NCBI RefSeq assembly: GCF_003985145.1
Contig: NZ_ML133534.1
Span: forward strand, 115,389-179,388
Origin: Rhizobium anhuiense
Lineage (GTDB): Bacteria > Pseudomonadota > Alphaproteobacteria > Rhizobiales > Rhizobiaceae
Direction of reading: 5' to 3'
Length of the DNA: 64,000 nt
Position 1 is the stretch's first letter; each line of letters begins with the position of its first letter. Both the position numbers and the translations under genes were made by a program. This document shows, piece after piece, positions 1 through 8,626 of the stretch. Below the pieces are notes generated by a model, which did not search any database, was not told where the DNA came from, and was given only the letters and a program-made list of their open reading frames with translations.

Positions 1-639
1 GCGACACTCTTTGGTATTCCCTTCGATGCGACGGCCGGCGGCTTTGCCAAGCTCTTCCACCTGCCGATGTCGTCTGCCTATTACAAGATCTTCCTCTTCT
101 ATCTTATCCTGGCGCTCTGCATGCTGACGGCCTACGTCACCATCCGGCTGCGCCGCATGCCAATCGGGCGTGCCTGGGAAGCGTTGCGCGAAGACGAGAT
201 CGCCTGCCGTTCGCTCGGCATCAACACGGTGACGACCAAGCTCACCGCCTTTGCGACGGGCGCCATGTTCGGCGGGTTCGCCGGCTCGTTCTTCGCAGCC
301 CGCCAGGGCTTCGTCTCGCCGGAATCCTTCGTCTTTCTGGAATCGGCCGTCATCCTCGCCATCGTCGTTCTTGGCGGCATGGGGTCGTTGACCGGCATCG
401 CGATCGCCGCGATCGTCATGGTCGGCGGCACCGAGGCGCTGCGCGAAATGGACTTCCTGAAAGCGGTCTTCGGGCCCGACTTCACGCCGGAACTTTACCG
501 CATGCTGCTCTTCGGTCTCGCCATGGTCGTCGTCATGCTGTTCAAGCCGCGCGGTTTCGTCGGCTCACGTGAACCGACTGCCTTCCTCAAAGAGCGCAGG
601 GCAATATCCGGAAGCTTCATCAAGGAGGGCCACGGTTGA
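1..639 (+). CDS. livM: Branched-chain amino acid ABC transporter permease LivM (C-terminal part)
   Basis: Inner-membrane permease of a LIV/HAAT-type importer. The reading frame is open from the first base, so the N-terminus lies upstream of the window. The visible 212 residues hold the cytoplasmic coupling region typical of LivM, with RPIGRAWEALREDE-like text (here RMPIGRAWEALREDE) followed by AFATGAMFGGFAGSFFAARQ and several hydrophobic spans. The C-terminus ends FKPRGFVGSREPTAF and a polar tail, as in rhizobial LivM. The stop codon overlaps the first base of the next start (TGATG), so livM and livG are translationally coupled. Function as an amino acid permease is from family knowledge; the substrate range is not visible here. 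Confidence 0.93.
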   Translation, partial: ATLFGIPFDATAGGFAKLFHLPMSSAYYKIFLFYLILALCMLTAYVTIRLRRMPIGRAWEALREDEIACRSLGINTVTTKLTAFATGAMFGGFAGSFFAARQGFVSPESFVFLESAVILAIVVLGGMGSLTGIAIAAIVMVGGTEALREMDFLKAVFGPDFTPELYRMLLFGLAMVVVMLFKPRGFVGSREPTAFLKERRAISGSFIKEGHG

Positions 640-1513
640 TGAGCCCCGTTATCAATACAATGTCGAGCGATACGCTTCTCAAAGTTGAACACCTGTCGAT
701 GAAGTTCGGCGGCCTGATGGCCATCAACGACTTCTCCTTCGAAGCCAAGCGCGGCGATATTACTGCGCTGATCGGGCCGAACGGTGCCGGCAAGACCACG
801 GTCTTCAACTGCATCACCGGCTTCTACAAGCCGACGATGGGCATGATCACGCTCAACCAGAAGAGCGGCAAGCAGTACCTGCTGGAGCGTCTGCCGGACT
901 TTCGCATCACCAAGGAAGCCAGGGTGGCGCGTACTTTCCAGAACATCCGGTTGTTCTCCGGTCTGACTGTTCTAGAAAACCTGCTCGTTGCCCAGCACAA
1001 CAAGCTGATGAAGGCATCGGGTTATACCATCCTCGGCCTTATCGGCGTCGGTCCCTATAAGCGGGAAGCGGCCGGAGCGATCGAGCTTGCCCGCTTCTGG
1101 CTCGAGAAGGCCGACCTGATCGACCGCGCTGACGACCCTGCCGGCGATTTGCCTTATGGCGCCCAGCGGCGTCTGGAAATCGCTCGCGCCATGTGCACCG
1201 ACCCGGAGCTGCTTTGCCTGGACGAACCGGCTGCAGGCCTGAACCCGCGGGAATCGGCAACGCTCAACGCGTTGCTGCAGAATATCCGTGCTGAAACCGG
1301 AACGTCGATCTTGCTGATCGAGCATGACATGTCGGTGGTCATGGAAATTTCCGACCACGTCGTCGTTCTCGAATACGGCCAGAAGATTTCCGATGGCACG
1401 CCGGATCACGTGAAGCACGATCCGAAGGTCATCGCGGCCTATCTCGGTGTCGAGGATGAAGAAGTGGAAGAGGTGATCGCGACCGTCGAGCAGCTCGAAG
1501 GAGGCGCAAACTG

Positions 1514-1514
<1 letters not shown>
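639..1514 (+). CDS. livG: Branched-chain amino acid ABC transporter ATP-binding protein LivG
   Basis: Cytoplasmic ATPase of the LIV importer, 291 residues. Walker A is GPNGAGKTT, followed by the LivG-type VARTFQNIRLF motif, the signature LPYGAQRRLEIAR, Walker B LLCLDEPAAGLNP and the H-loop IEHDMSVVM. The long insertion between the Q-loop and the signature is characteristic of LivG as opposed to LivF. I chose the ATG at 639 because AAGGAGG lies about 9 nt upstream; an in-frame TTG directly before it is less likely. An acidic tail (EDEEVEEV) follows the ATPase core. It is coupled to livM upstream and overlaps the livF start by one base. Confidence 0.95.
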
Positions 1515-2257
<743 letters not shown>

Positions 2258-2276
2258 GTCGAAAGGAGAGTTTGAT

Positions 2277-2630
2277 ATGCAGGGACTTTTCTTCGAAGGC
2301 GATGCCGGCTCCCTTGTGGCGATCCGCGTCATCGTCGTGCTCTTGGGCTTCTGGACGGCTTGGCGTGCCGGCAAAGCGGTCGCCGAGAGCTGGAACAACT
2401 ATCCGCTGGCCGTCGTCTACACCTTCCTGTTGGCCTGGGCGATGCAGTTCCTGCACCACGCCCTGTTCAACGGGCCGATGCTCGACGCTTTCTACTACAT
2501 CATCGATTTCGTGACGCTGCTGGTCTTCTCGACGGCCGGCTTCCGCTACCGCCGCACCAATCAGATGGTCAACAACTATTACTGGCTGTACGAAAAAACT
2601 TCCGCGTTCTCGTGGAAGGACAAACATTGA
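2277..2630 (+). CDS. Small membrane protein of the liv operon (DUF6867-like)
   Basis: A 117-residue protein with three hydrophobic segments (about residues 14-30, 42-62 and 72-88) and a polar, aromatic C-terminus (NNYYWLYEKTSAF). It has a good ribosome site (AAAGGAGAG, about 6 nt before ATG) and sits between livF and the binding protein gene, so it belongs to the liv operon. From memory, rhizobial liv operons carry such a protein under the label DUF6867; its function is unknown. A role in assembling or regulating the permease is only an inference from position. Confidence 0.75.
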   Translation: MQGLFFEGDAGSLVAIRVIVVLLGFWTAWRAGKAVAESWNNYPLAVVYTFLLAWAMQFLHHALFNGPMLDAFYYIIDFVTLLVFSTAGFRYRRTNQMVNNYYWLYEKTSAFSWKDKH

Positions 2631-2750
2631 CAGTCCGTTGAAACTAGGCATGAATTGCCTTCCGAGTGGAACAGCTTCCCTGGTGCAGTCAATGGTGGGT
2701 AATGCGCCGGGTCTTGGACCGAAACCCGCCCAAAAATTGGGAGTAACAAT

Positions 2751-3866
2751 ATGAAGAAGTCTCTTCTGTCGGCAGTGGCTCTGACGGCGATGGTCGCCTT
2801 CAGCGGCAACGCTTGGGCCGACGTCCTCATCGCTGTCGCTGGTCCGCTGACTGGTCCGAACGCCGCATTCGGCGCTCAGCTTCAGAAGGGTGCCGAGCAG
2901 GCGGCTGCCGATATCAACGCCGCCGGCGGCATCAACGGCGAGCAGATCAAGCTCGAGCTCGGCGACGACGTCTCCGACCCGAAGCAGGGCATTTCGGTCG
3001 CCAACAAGTTCGTTGCTGACGGCGTCAAGTTCGTCATCGGCCACTTCAACTCGGGCGTTTCGATCCCGGCTTCGGAAGTTTATGCCGAAAACGGCATCCT
3101 CGAAATCACCCCGGCCGCAACGAACCCGAAGTTTACCGAACGGGGCCTCTGGAACACGTTCCGCACCTGCGGCCGTGACGACCAGCAGGGCGCCATCGCC
3201 GGCAAGTATCTTGCCGACCACTTCAAGGACGCCAAGATCGCCGTCGTTCACGACAAGACCCCCTATGGTCAGGGCCTTGCCGATGAAACCAAGAAGGCGA
3301 TGAATGCCGCCGGTCTCACCGAAGTCATCTATGAAGGCATCAATGTCGGTGACAAGGACTTCTCCGCCCTCATCGCCAAGATGAAGGAAGCCGGCGTCTC
3401 GATCATCTATTGGGGTGGTCTGCACACGGAAGCCGGTCTCATCATCCGTCAGGCAGCCGACCAGGGCCTGAAGGCGACGCTGGTTTCGGGTGACGGTATC
3501 GTGTCGAACGAACTGGCCTCGATCGCTGGCGACGCAGTCGCCGGTACGCTGAACACCTTCGGTCCCGATCCGACGCTGAACCCGGCCAACAAGGAACTCG
3601 TCGAAAAGTTCAAGGCCGCCGGTTTCAATCCGGAAGCCTACACGCTCTATTCCTACGCTGCGATGCAGGCGATCGCCGGTGCCGCCAAGGCTGCCGGTTC
3701 GACAGACGCAGAAGCCGTTGCAACGGCCATGAAGGAAAAGGGTCCGTTCCCGACCGTTCTCGGCGACATCTCATTCGACGAAAAGGGCGACCCGAAGATC
3801 CCCGGCTACATCATGTATGAGTGGAAGAAGGGCCCGGACGGCAAGTACAGCTACTTCCCGCAGTAA
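2751..3866 (+). CDS. livK: Branched-chain amino acid ABC transporter substrate-binding protein
   Basis: Periplasmic binding protein of the LIV/HAAT family, 371 residues, the usual length. A signal peptide (MKKSLLSAVALTAMVAFSGN then AWA-DV) is cleaved after AWA. The mature protein begins DVLIAVAGPLTGPNAAFGAQ, the typical type I periplasmic-binding fold start, and contains FVIGHFNSGVSIPASEVYAE and TLYSYAAMQAI, which are standard LivJ/LivK segments. The gene follows the liv ATPases after a 120 bp gap that may hold an extra promoter or processing site, as is common for binding proteins made in excess. A strong intrinsic terminator closes the operon. The exact ligand preference cannot be read from the sequence. 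Confidence 0.93.
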   Translation: MKKSLLSAVALTAMVAFSGNAWADVLIAVAGPLTGPNAAFGAQLQKGAEQAAADINAAGGINGEQIKLELGDDVSDPKQGISVANKFVADGVKFVIGHFNSGVSIPASEVYAENGILEITPAATNPKFTERGLWNTFRTCGRDDQQGAIAGKYLADHFKDAKIAVVHDKTPYGQGLADETKKAMNAAGLTEVIYEGINVGDKDFSALIAKMKEAGVSIIYWGGLHTEAGLIIRQAADQGLKATLVSGDGIVSNELASIAGDAVAGTLNTFGPDPTLNPANKELVEKFKAAGFNPEAYTLYSYAAMQAIAGAAKAAGSTDAEAVATAMKEKGPFPTVLGDISFDEKGDPKIPGYIMYEWKKGPDGKYSYFPQ

Positions 3867-3898
3867 GCTTCGCTTCCCCAATATGGGACATGACTATC

Positions 3899-3929
3899 GA
3901 AGCCCGGTTCCGACCGGGCTTCTTTTTTT
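3899..3929 (+). terminator. Intrinsic terminator of the liv operon
   Basis: A 10-bp perfect stem (GAAGCCCGGT / ACCGGGCTTC) with loop TCCG is followed by seven T. It lies 32 bp after the binding-protein stop codon and closes the liv operon. The remaining stretch to 4150 shows no credible gene. Confidence 0.93.
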
Positions 3930-4150
3930 GAATGTTTACATTCTCTTTCCTGGTTTGCTCGGCGTCACGAGGCCGAACCGATATGCCGGAGGCGTTACGG
4001 CGGATGGAGAACTCCGGGCATCGCCACGGAAGAGACGCGGACTGCCACGCTGTGTCAGGTATGTCTGCGAACACCTGTCAGCTATGTATCAGGGCCGTAC
4101 AACAGGTGGGGAGATGGCCGGTAGGCCAGAGGGGGACTTTTGATGTTTCC

Positions 4151-5068
4151 TCACATCTCGTGCAGCACATGCGTTGCCTTTACGGCGGCTGATGCCCGGT
4201 TCTCGACGCCGAGCTTCACGTAGATCTGTTCGAGGTGCTTGTTGACCGTGCGCGCCGACAGTCCCAATATTTCGCCGATGTCGCGGTTGGCCTTGCCTTT
4301 GGCGATCCAGAGCAGCACTTCGGATTCGCGCTGGGTGAGCGAGAAGCGCTGGCGCAGCACCTCGTCGTCGCTGCGCTGATTGGCGGCGGTGAGGCGGAAG
4401 AGATATTCGTCGGGACCGATCGCGCCGAGGAAGGCGAGCTGCAGCGCCGCCTGGCCGGCATGGGCGATCGAGATGATACCGTCGCGCACCGCGGCGACAC
4501 GGTCGCGCATCCAGCCGGCGATATGGCGGACGACGATGTCCATGCCGTCGTCGCTGCCCATGGCGGCATTGACCAGCCGTGTCGCTTGCGGCGTCGACCA
4601 GTGGATGGCGCCGTCGCCCTTGACTGCCAGCAGATGGCGGCCGGCTGCATCCAGCGCGATGCGGGCGCTTTGGGCCGAGCGAGCGTTGCGCAGATGCACG
4701 CGGATGCGGGCGCGCAGCTCGTCGATGTTGATCGGCTTACTGAGATAATCGACACCGCCGGATTCCAGCGCGTGCACGACATGCTCGGTCTCGGTCAGGC
4801 CGGTCATGAAGATGACGGGCACCTGCGCCACCGCGGCATTCGCCTTCAGCCGGCGGCAGGTCTCGAATCCATCCATGCCGGGCATCACCGCGTCGAGCAG
4901 GATGAGATCGGGGGTGATGCGCTCGACGATACCGAGCGCCGCCGCGCCCGATGTGGCGATCAGCACGGAGAAGCCGGATTGTTCGAGCGCGTCGCTCAAA
5001 AAGCCGAGCGCTTCGGCCGAGTCGTCGACGAGCAGAACGATGTCGCGGGGCAGGGCCGGCTCAGCCAA
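4151..5068 (-). CDS. LuxR-family response regulator
   Basis: A 305-residue DNA-binding response regulator. The receiver domain (about 8-125) has VDDS acidic residues, the phospho-acceptor Asp in LILLDAVMPGMDG and the conserved Lys in LSKPINIDEL. A middle region (about 130-230) resembles no domain I can name. The C-terminal LuxR helix-turn-helix (about 240-302) reads LTQRESEVLLWIAKGKANRD then GLSARTVNKHLEQIYVKLGV. Its 5' end overlaps the upstream kinase gene by 8 bp, so the two are a translationally coupled two-component system. It may act on nitrogen or nucleobase genes, given the kinase's permease sensor, but no target site was identified. Confidence 0.92.
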   Translation of the reverse strand: MAEPALPRDIVLLVDDSAEALGFLSDALEQSGFSVLIATSGAAALGIVERITPDLILLDAVMPGMDGFETCRRLKANAAVAQVPVIFMTGLTETEHVVHALESGGVDYLSKPINIDELRARIRVHLRNARSAQSARIALDAAGRHLLAVKGDGAIHWSTPQATRLVNAAMGSDDGMDIVVRHIAGWMRDRVAAVRDGIISIAHAGQAALQLAFLGAIGPDEYLFRLTAANQRSDDEVLRQRFSLTQRESEVLLWIAKGKANRDIGEILGLSARTVNKHLEQIYVKLGVENRASAAVKATHVLHEM

Positions 5069-8000
5069 TGGATTCCACCTTTTCGTCGAAGTCGTGCAGG
5101 AAGGTCATGAAGCCGGCAAGATCGAAGGCGGCGACATAGACGCGAAGCGCCTCGGTGAATGGCTGATTTGCCTCCACCTTGGCAAGGTCCGAAAGCTTGG
5201 CTTCGATGCCTCTGATGTAGCCGATTTCACCAAGCCGCAGCAATTCCTGCACATGGGCGGCACCTGGGCTTACCATCGGCGCTTCGATCTTGACAGGAAT
5301 GGCAGGCGCGGCGTCGGCATAGATCCATTTCAAGCCAAGATGCAGGGCGAGCTTGTCGCGCAGCTGGCGGATGTCGACCGGCTTGCCGATCGCGTCGTTG
5401 TGGCTGTCGTCACTGTCGATCAGAACGGCCGCGTCGCCGATATTGGCCGAAAGCATCAGCACTGGCGCCGTCTGACCGGCCTCGCGCAGACGCGAGACGA
5501 GCTGCCAGCCGTTCATGCCGGGCATCAGGATGTCGACGAGGAAAAGGTCCGGCATGATGCCCTCGATCAGCGTCAGGCATTCGCCGCCGCCCGCCGCCGT
5601 CAGCACGATGAAATCGAGAGGCGCCAGGATTTCGCGCATCATCTCGCGATGGTCTTCGTTGTCATCGACGACGACGAGCGTGCGCCGCGGGCCGTCGTAG
5701 CCGGCGATGCGCTTTTCCTGCGGTGCCGCGACCGCCGCGCGCATGACGGCAGACAACATCAGCCGTACGCGGAAGGTCGAGCCTTCGTCCTTCACGCTCG
5801 AAACCGAAATCTCGCCGCCGAGCGTGTTGGTCAGAAGCCGGGTGATGGTGAGCCCGAGGCCGAGCCCCGGCATCGGCCGCACGCTTTCGGCCTCACCGCG
5901 CTGGAAGGGTTCGTAGATGCGGGTCAGGTCTTTCTCGGTGATGCCGCGGCCGGTATCGGCGACGGTGAAGGTCGCGACCTGGCTGCGATAGCCGATATCG
6001 AAGGTGACGCTGCCTTCGTCGGTGAATTTGATCGCATTGGAGAGCAGGTTGACGAGAATCTGGCGCAGGCGCTTTTCGTCGGTGCGGACGAATTGCGGCA
6101 AAGCGGCTGAGCGCTCATGGATGAAGGCGAGCCCCTTGGCCTGCGCCTGCGGGCGGAACATGTCGACGATCTGGTCGAGGAAATCCTGGATGTTGATTTC
6201 GTTGGAATAGACCTGCAGGCGGCCGGCCTCGATCTTGGAGATATCGAGCAGGCCGTCGATCAGCCCCGAGAGGTGTTCGGCGCTGCGGCGGATGACCTTG
6301 ATCGAGGATTGGCGCGGCGCCGGGATTGTCTCGTCGCGCTCGAGAATCTGGGCATAGCCGAGCACGGCGTTCAGCGGCGTACGTAATTCATGGCTGAGCC
6401 CGACGACATAGCGGCTCTTGGCGCGGTTGGCGGCCTCGGCCGTTTCTTTGGCATTCTGCAGGGCGGCGTCGGTCTTCTTGTGGGCGGCGATTTCCTTGAG
6501 CAGCAGCGTGTTCTGGCGCGAGGATTCCTCCTCGGCGACGACGCGGCTGTCATGGGCGAGCACATAGAACCAGCAGACGACGCCTGATATCACCGAGAAG
6601 ACGAAGAAGACGATGAGGATGGTGCGGTTGACGACCTCGGCCGTCTCGGGCGATGCGGCGGCGACCTGATGGGCGATCATTGCCAGGATCGCGCCGATGG
6701 CGGTCAGTGCCAGCACCACGGCGATGCCGTAGCGGCCGAGGCGCGTCGTCAGTTTCCCGACTATGGTATCCGGCAGCAGCGCCTTGGCGACGGTGCCGAC
6801 CTGCGTGTTGAAACGGGCGGCCGGCTTGCACATGTCGTGGCAGCGGCTGTCGAGCGAGCAGCAGAGTGAGCAGATCGGCGCGGCATAGGCCGGGCACCAG
6901 GCCATATCCTCCGGCTCGAACGGGTGTTCGCAGACCGAACAGGTGATGTTTGTCAGGTTTTTCCAGCTCTGGCGCGGCTTGCGGGCGAGGTAGAATTTGC
7001 CTCTCGTCGCCCAGGCGATGACGGGCGAGGCGATCAGCGCGATGACGAGGGTGATATAGGGGGCGAGTGAGGCGGCGATCTCGCCGAAGGCGCCGAAATG
7101 GGCAATCAGCGATACCGTCGCCGACAGCGTCATGGCGCCGAGGCCGACCGGATTGATGTCGTAGAGGTGGGCGCGCTTGAATTCGATGCCGGGTGGAGCC
7201 AGCCCCAGCGGCTTATTGATGAACAGATCGGCGGAGATCGTGCAGAGCCAAGCCATGGCGATGATCGAGAAGATGCCGAGCGTCTCTTCCAGCAGCCGGT
7301 AGATGCCGAGTTCCATCAAAAGCAGGGCGATGGCGACATTGAAGACCAGCCAGATGACGCGGCCGGGATGGCTGTGCGTCAGCCGCGAGAAGAAATTCGA
7401 CCAGGCGAGCGAGCCGGCATAGGCGTTCATCACATTGATCTTCAGCTGTGAGACGACGACGAAGGCGGCCATCAACAGCAGCGCCGCATTGTGCCAGGGG
7501 ACCATGTAGCCGAAGGCGGTCAGATACATTTGCGCCGGGTCGGCGGCGCGGTCGAGGGGGACGCCCGAGGTGAAGGTGAGCACGACCAGGAAGGAGCCGG
7601 CAAGCAGCTTCGGCGCGCCGATGATGACCCAGCCGGGGCCGGCCAGAAAGACCGCCAGGCGATGGCGCCACTTGCGCTGCGGGTCCGGCGGCAGGAAGCG
7701 CAGGAAGTCGGCCTGTTCACCGATCTGCGACATCAGCGCCAGGATGACGGCGGAGGCCGCGCCGAACTCGACCAGATCGAATTCGGCGATGGTGCCCGGC
7801 GGGCCTGAGGCGTGGCGAATGCCGGCGAAGGCGCGCCAGAGATCGAATTTTTCCCAGTCCAAAAAGGCGATGAAGATGAAAGGCAGGATATTCAGCACGA
7901 TCCAGAAGGGCTGGGTCATCAGCTGGAACTTGCTGATCAACCGCACGCCGTGCGTCACGAGCGGGATCACCATGACGGCGCTGATGATGTAGCCGATCCA

Positions 8001-8447
8001 GAGCGGGATGCCGAGGGTAAGCTCCAGCGCCCCGGACATGATCGATGCCTCGATCGCAAACAGCATGAAGGTGAAGCTCGCATAGATCAGCGAGGTGATG
8101 GTCGAGCCGATATAGCCGAAGCCTGCGCCGCGCGTCAGCAGATCGATGTCGACGCCGTGGCGGATGGCATACCGGCTGATCGGCAAGCCGATCGCCAACA
8201 TGGCGATGCTGGCGACGATAATGGCATAAAAGGCGTTGGTGGTGCCGTAGGAGAGGGTGATCGCACCGCCGATCGCCTCAAGCGCCAGAAAGGAAATCGC
8301 GCCGATCGCCGTCTGCGAGATGCGCTGCGAGGAGAAATGGCGGGCGCTTTTGGCGGTGAAGCGCAGCGCGTAATCTTCCAGCGTCTGGTTGGCGACCCAG
8401 CGATTATATTCGCGTCTTACCGGAATGATGCGTTGGCGCGCTGCCAT
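5061..8447 (-). CDS. NCS1 permease-hybrid histidine kinase fusion (transporter-type sensor)
   Basis: A 1128-residue hybrid. Residues about 10-480 are a full NCS1 nucleobase:cation symporter domain of about 12 membrane spans, beginning YNRWVANQTLEDYALRF. Residues 503-540 form a Cys-rich linker, C-x2-C-x11-C-x7-C-x2-CC-x5-C-x3-C, likely metal-binding. Two more membrane spans (about 570-595, 608-630) precede a coiled segment and a HisKA domain (H686 in GLSHELRTPLN), an HATPase domain (N-box LLSNAIKF, G-boxes DTGRGI and GLGLGL) and a receiver domain with D972. The start at ATG 8447 has AAGGAAG upstream; an in-frame ATG at 8576 would add 43 residues without family character. Inference: it senses, and perhaps transports, a purine, pyrimidine, hydantoin or allantoin-like compound and signals to the LuxR regulator. 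Confidence 0.9.
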   Translation of the reverse strand: MAARQRIIPVRREYNRWVANQTLEDYALRFTAKSARHFSSQRISQTAIGAISFLALEAIGGAITLSYGTTNAFYAIIVASIAMLAIGLPISRYAIRHGVDIDLLTRGAGFGYIGSTITSLIYASFTFMLFAIEASIMSGALELTLGIPLWIGYIISAVMVIPLVTHGVRLISKFQLMTQPFWIVLNILPFIFIAFLDWEKFDLWRAFAGIRHASGPPGTIAEFDLVEFGAASAVILALMSQIGEQADFLRFLPPDPQRKWRHRLAVFLAGPGWVIIGAPKLLAGSFLVVLTFTSGVPLDRAADPAQMYLTAFGYMVPWHNAALLLMAAFVVVSQLKINVMNAYAGSLAWSNFFSRLTHSHPGRVIWLVFNVAIALLLMELGIYRLLEETLGIFSIIAMAWLCTISADLFINKPLGLAPPGIEFKRAHLYDINPVGLGAMTLSATVSLIAHFGAFGEIAASLAPYITLVIALIASPVIAWATRGKFYLARKPRQSWKNLTNITCSVCEHPFEPEDMAWCPAYAAPICSLCCSLDSRCHDMCKPAARFNTQVGTVAKALLPDTIVGKLTTRLGRYGIAVVLALTAIGAILAMIAHQVAAASPETAEVVNRTILIVFFVFSVISGVVCWFYVLAHDSRVVAEEESSRQNTLLLKEIAAHKKTDAALQNAKETAEAANRAKSRYVVGLSHELRTPLNAVLGYAQILERDETIPAPRQSSIKVIRRSAEHLSGLIDGLLDISKIEAGRLQVYSNEINIQDFLDQIVDMFRPQAQAKGLAFIHERSAALPQFVRTDEKRLRQILVNLLSNAIKFTDEGSVTFDIGYRSQVATFTVADTGRGITEKDLTRIYEPFQRGEAESVRPMPGLGLGLTITRLLTNTLGGEISVSSVKDEGSTFRVRLMLSAVMRAAVAAPQEKRIAGYDGPRRTLVVVDDNEDHREMMREILAPLDFIVLTAAGGGECLTLIEGIMPDLFLVDILMPGMNGWQLVSRLREAGQTAPVLMLSANIGDAAVLIDSDDSHNDAIGKPVDIRQLRDKLALHLGLKWIYADAAPAIPVKIEAPMVSPGAAHVQELLRLGEIGYIRGIEAKLSDLAKVEANQPFTEALRVYVAAFDLAGFMTFLHDFDEKVESIG

Positions 8448-8626
8448 GTCTTCCTTTCGGCATTCCGGTTGGGGCTCATCGTCTCTCCGGCAGTTTTGGC
8501 GGGATGGGCGGGAAAGGCAAGAGGCGGGTGCCGGCTGGTTCACAGAATGGCAATATTTTTGCAATTGATCTGTCACATAAGCGCTCTAACTCTCCCGGCG
8601 TTCGTTCAACCATTTCGGGTATCACC

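Noticed and set aside
3932..4192. Open frames between the liv terminator and the LuxR regulator
   Set aside because: No ribosome site, no motifs and overlapping frames of similar quality, so the gap is treated as non-coding.
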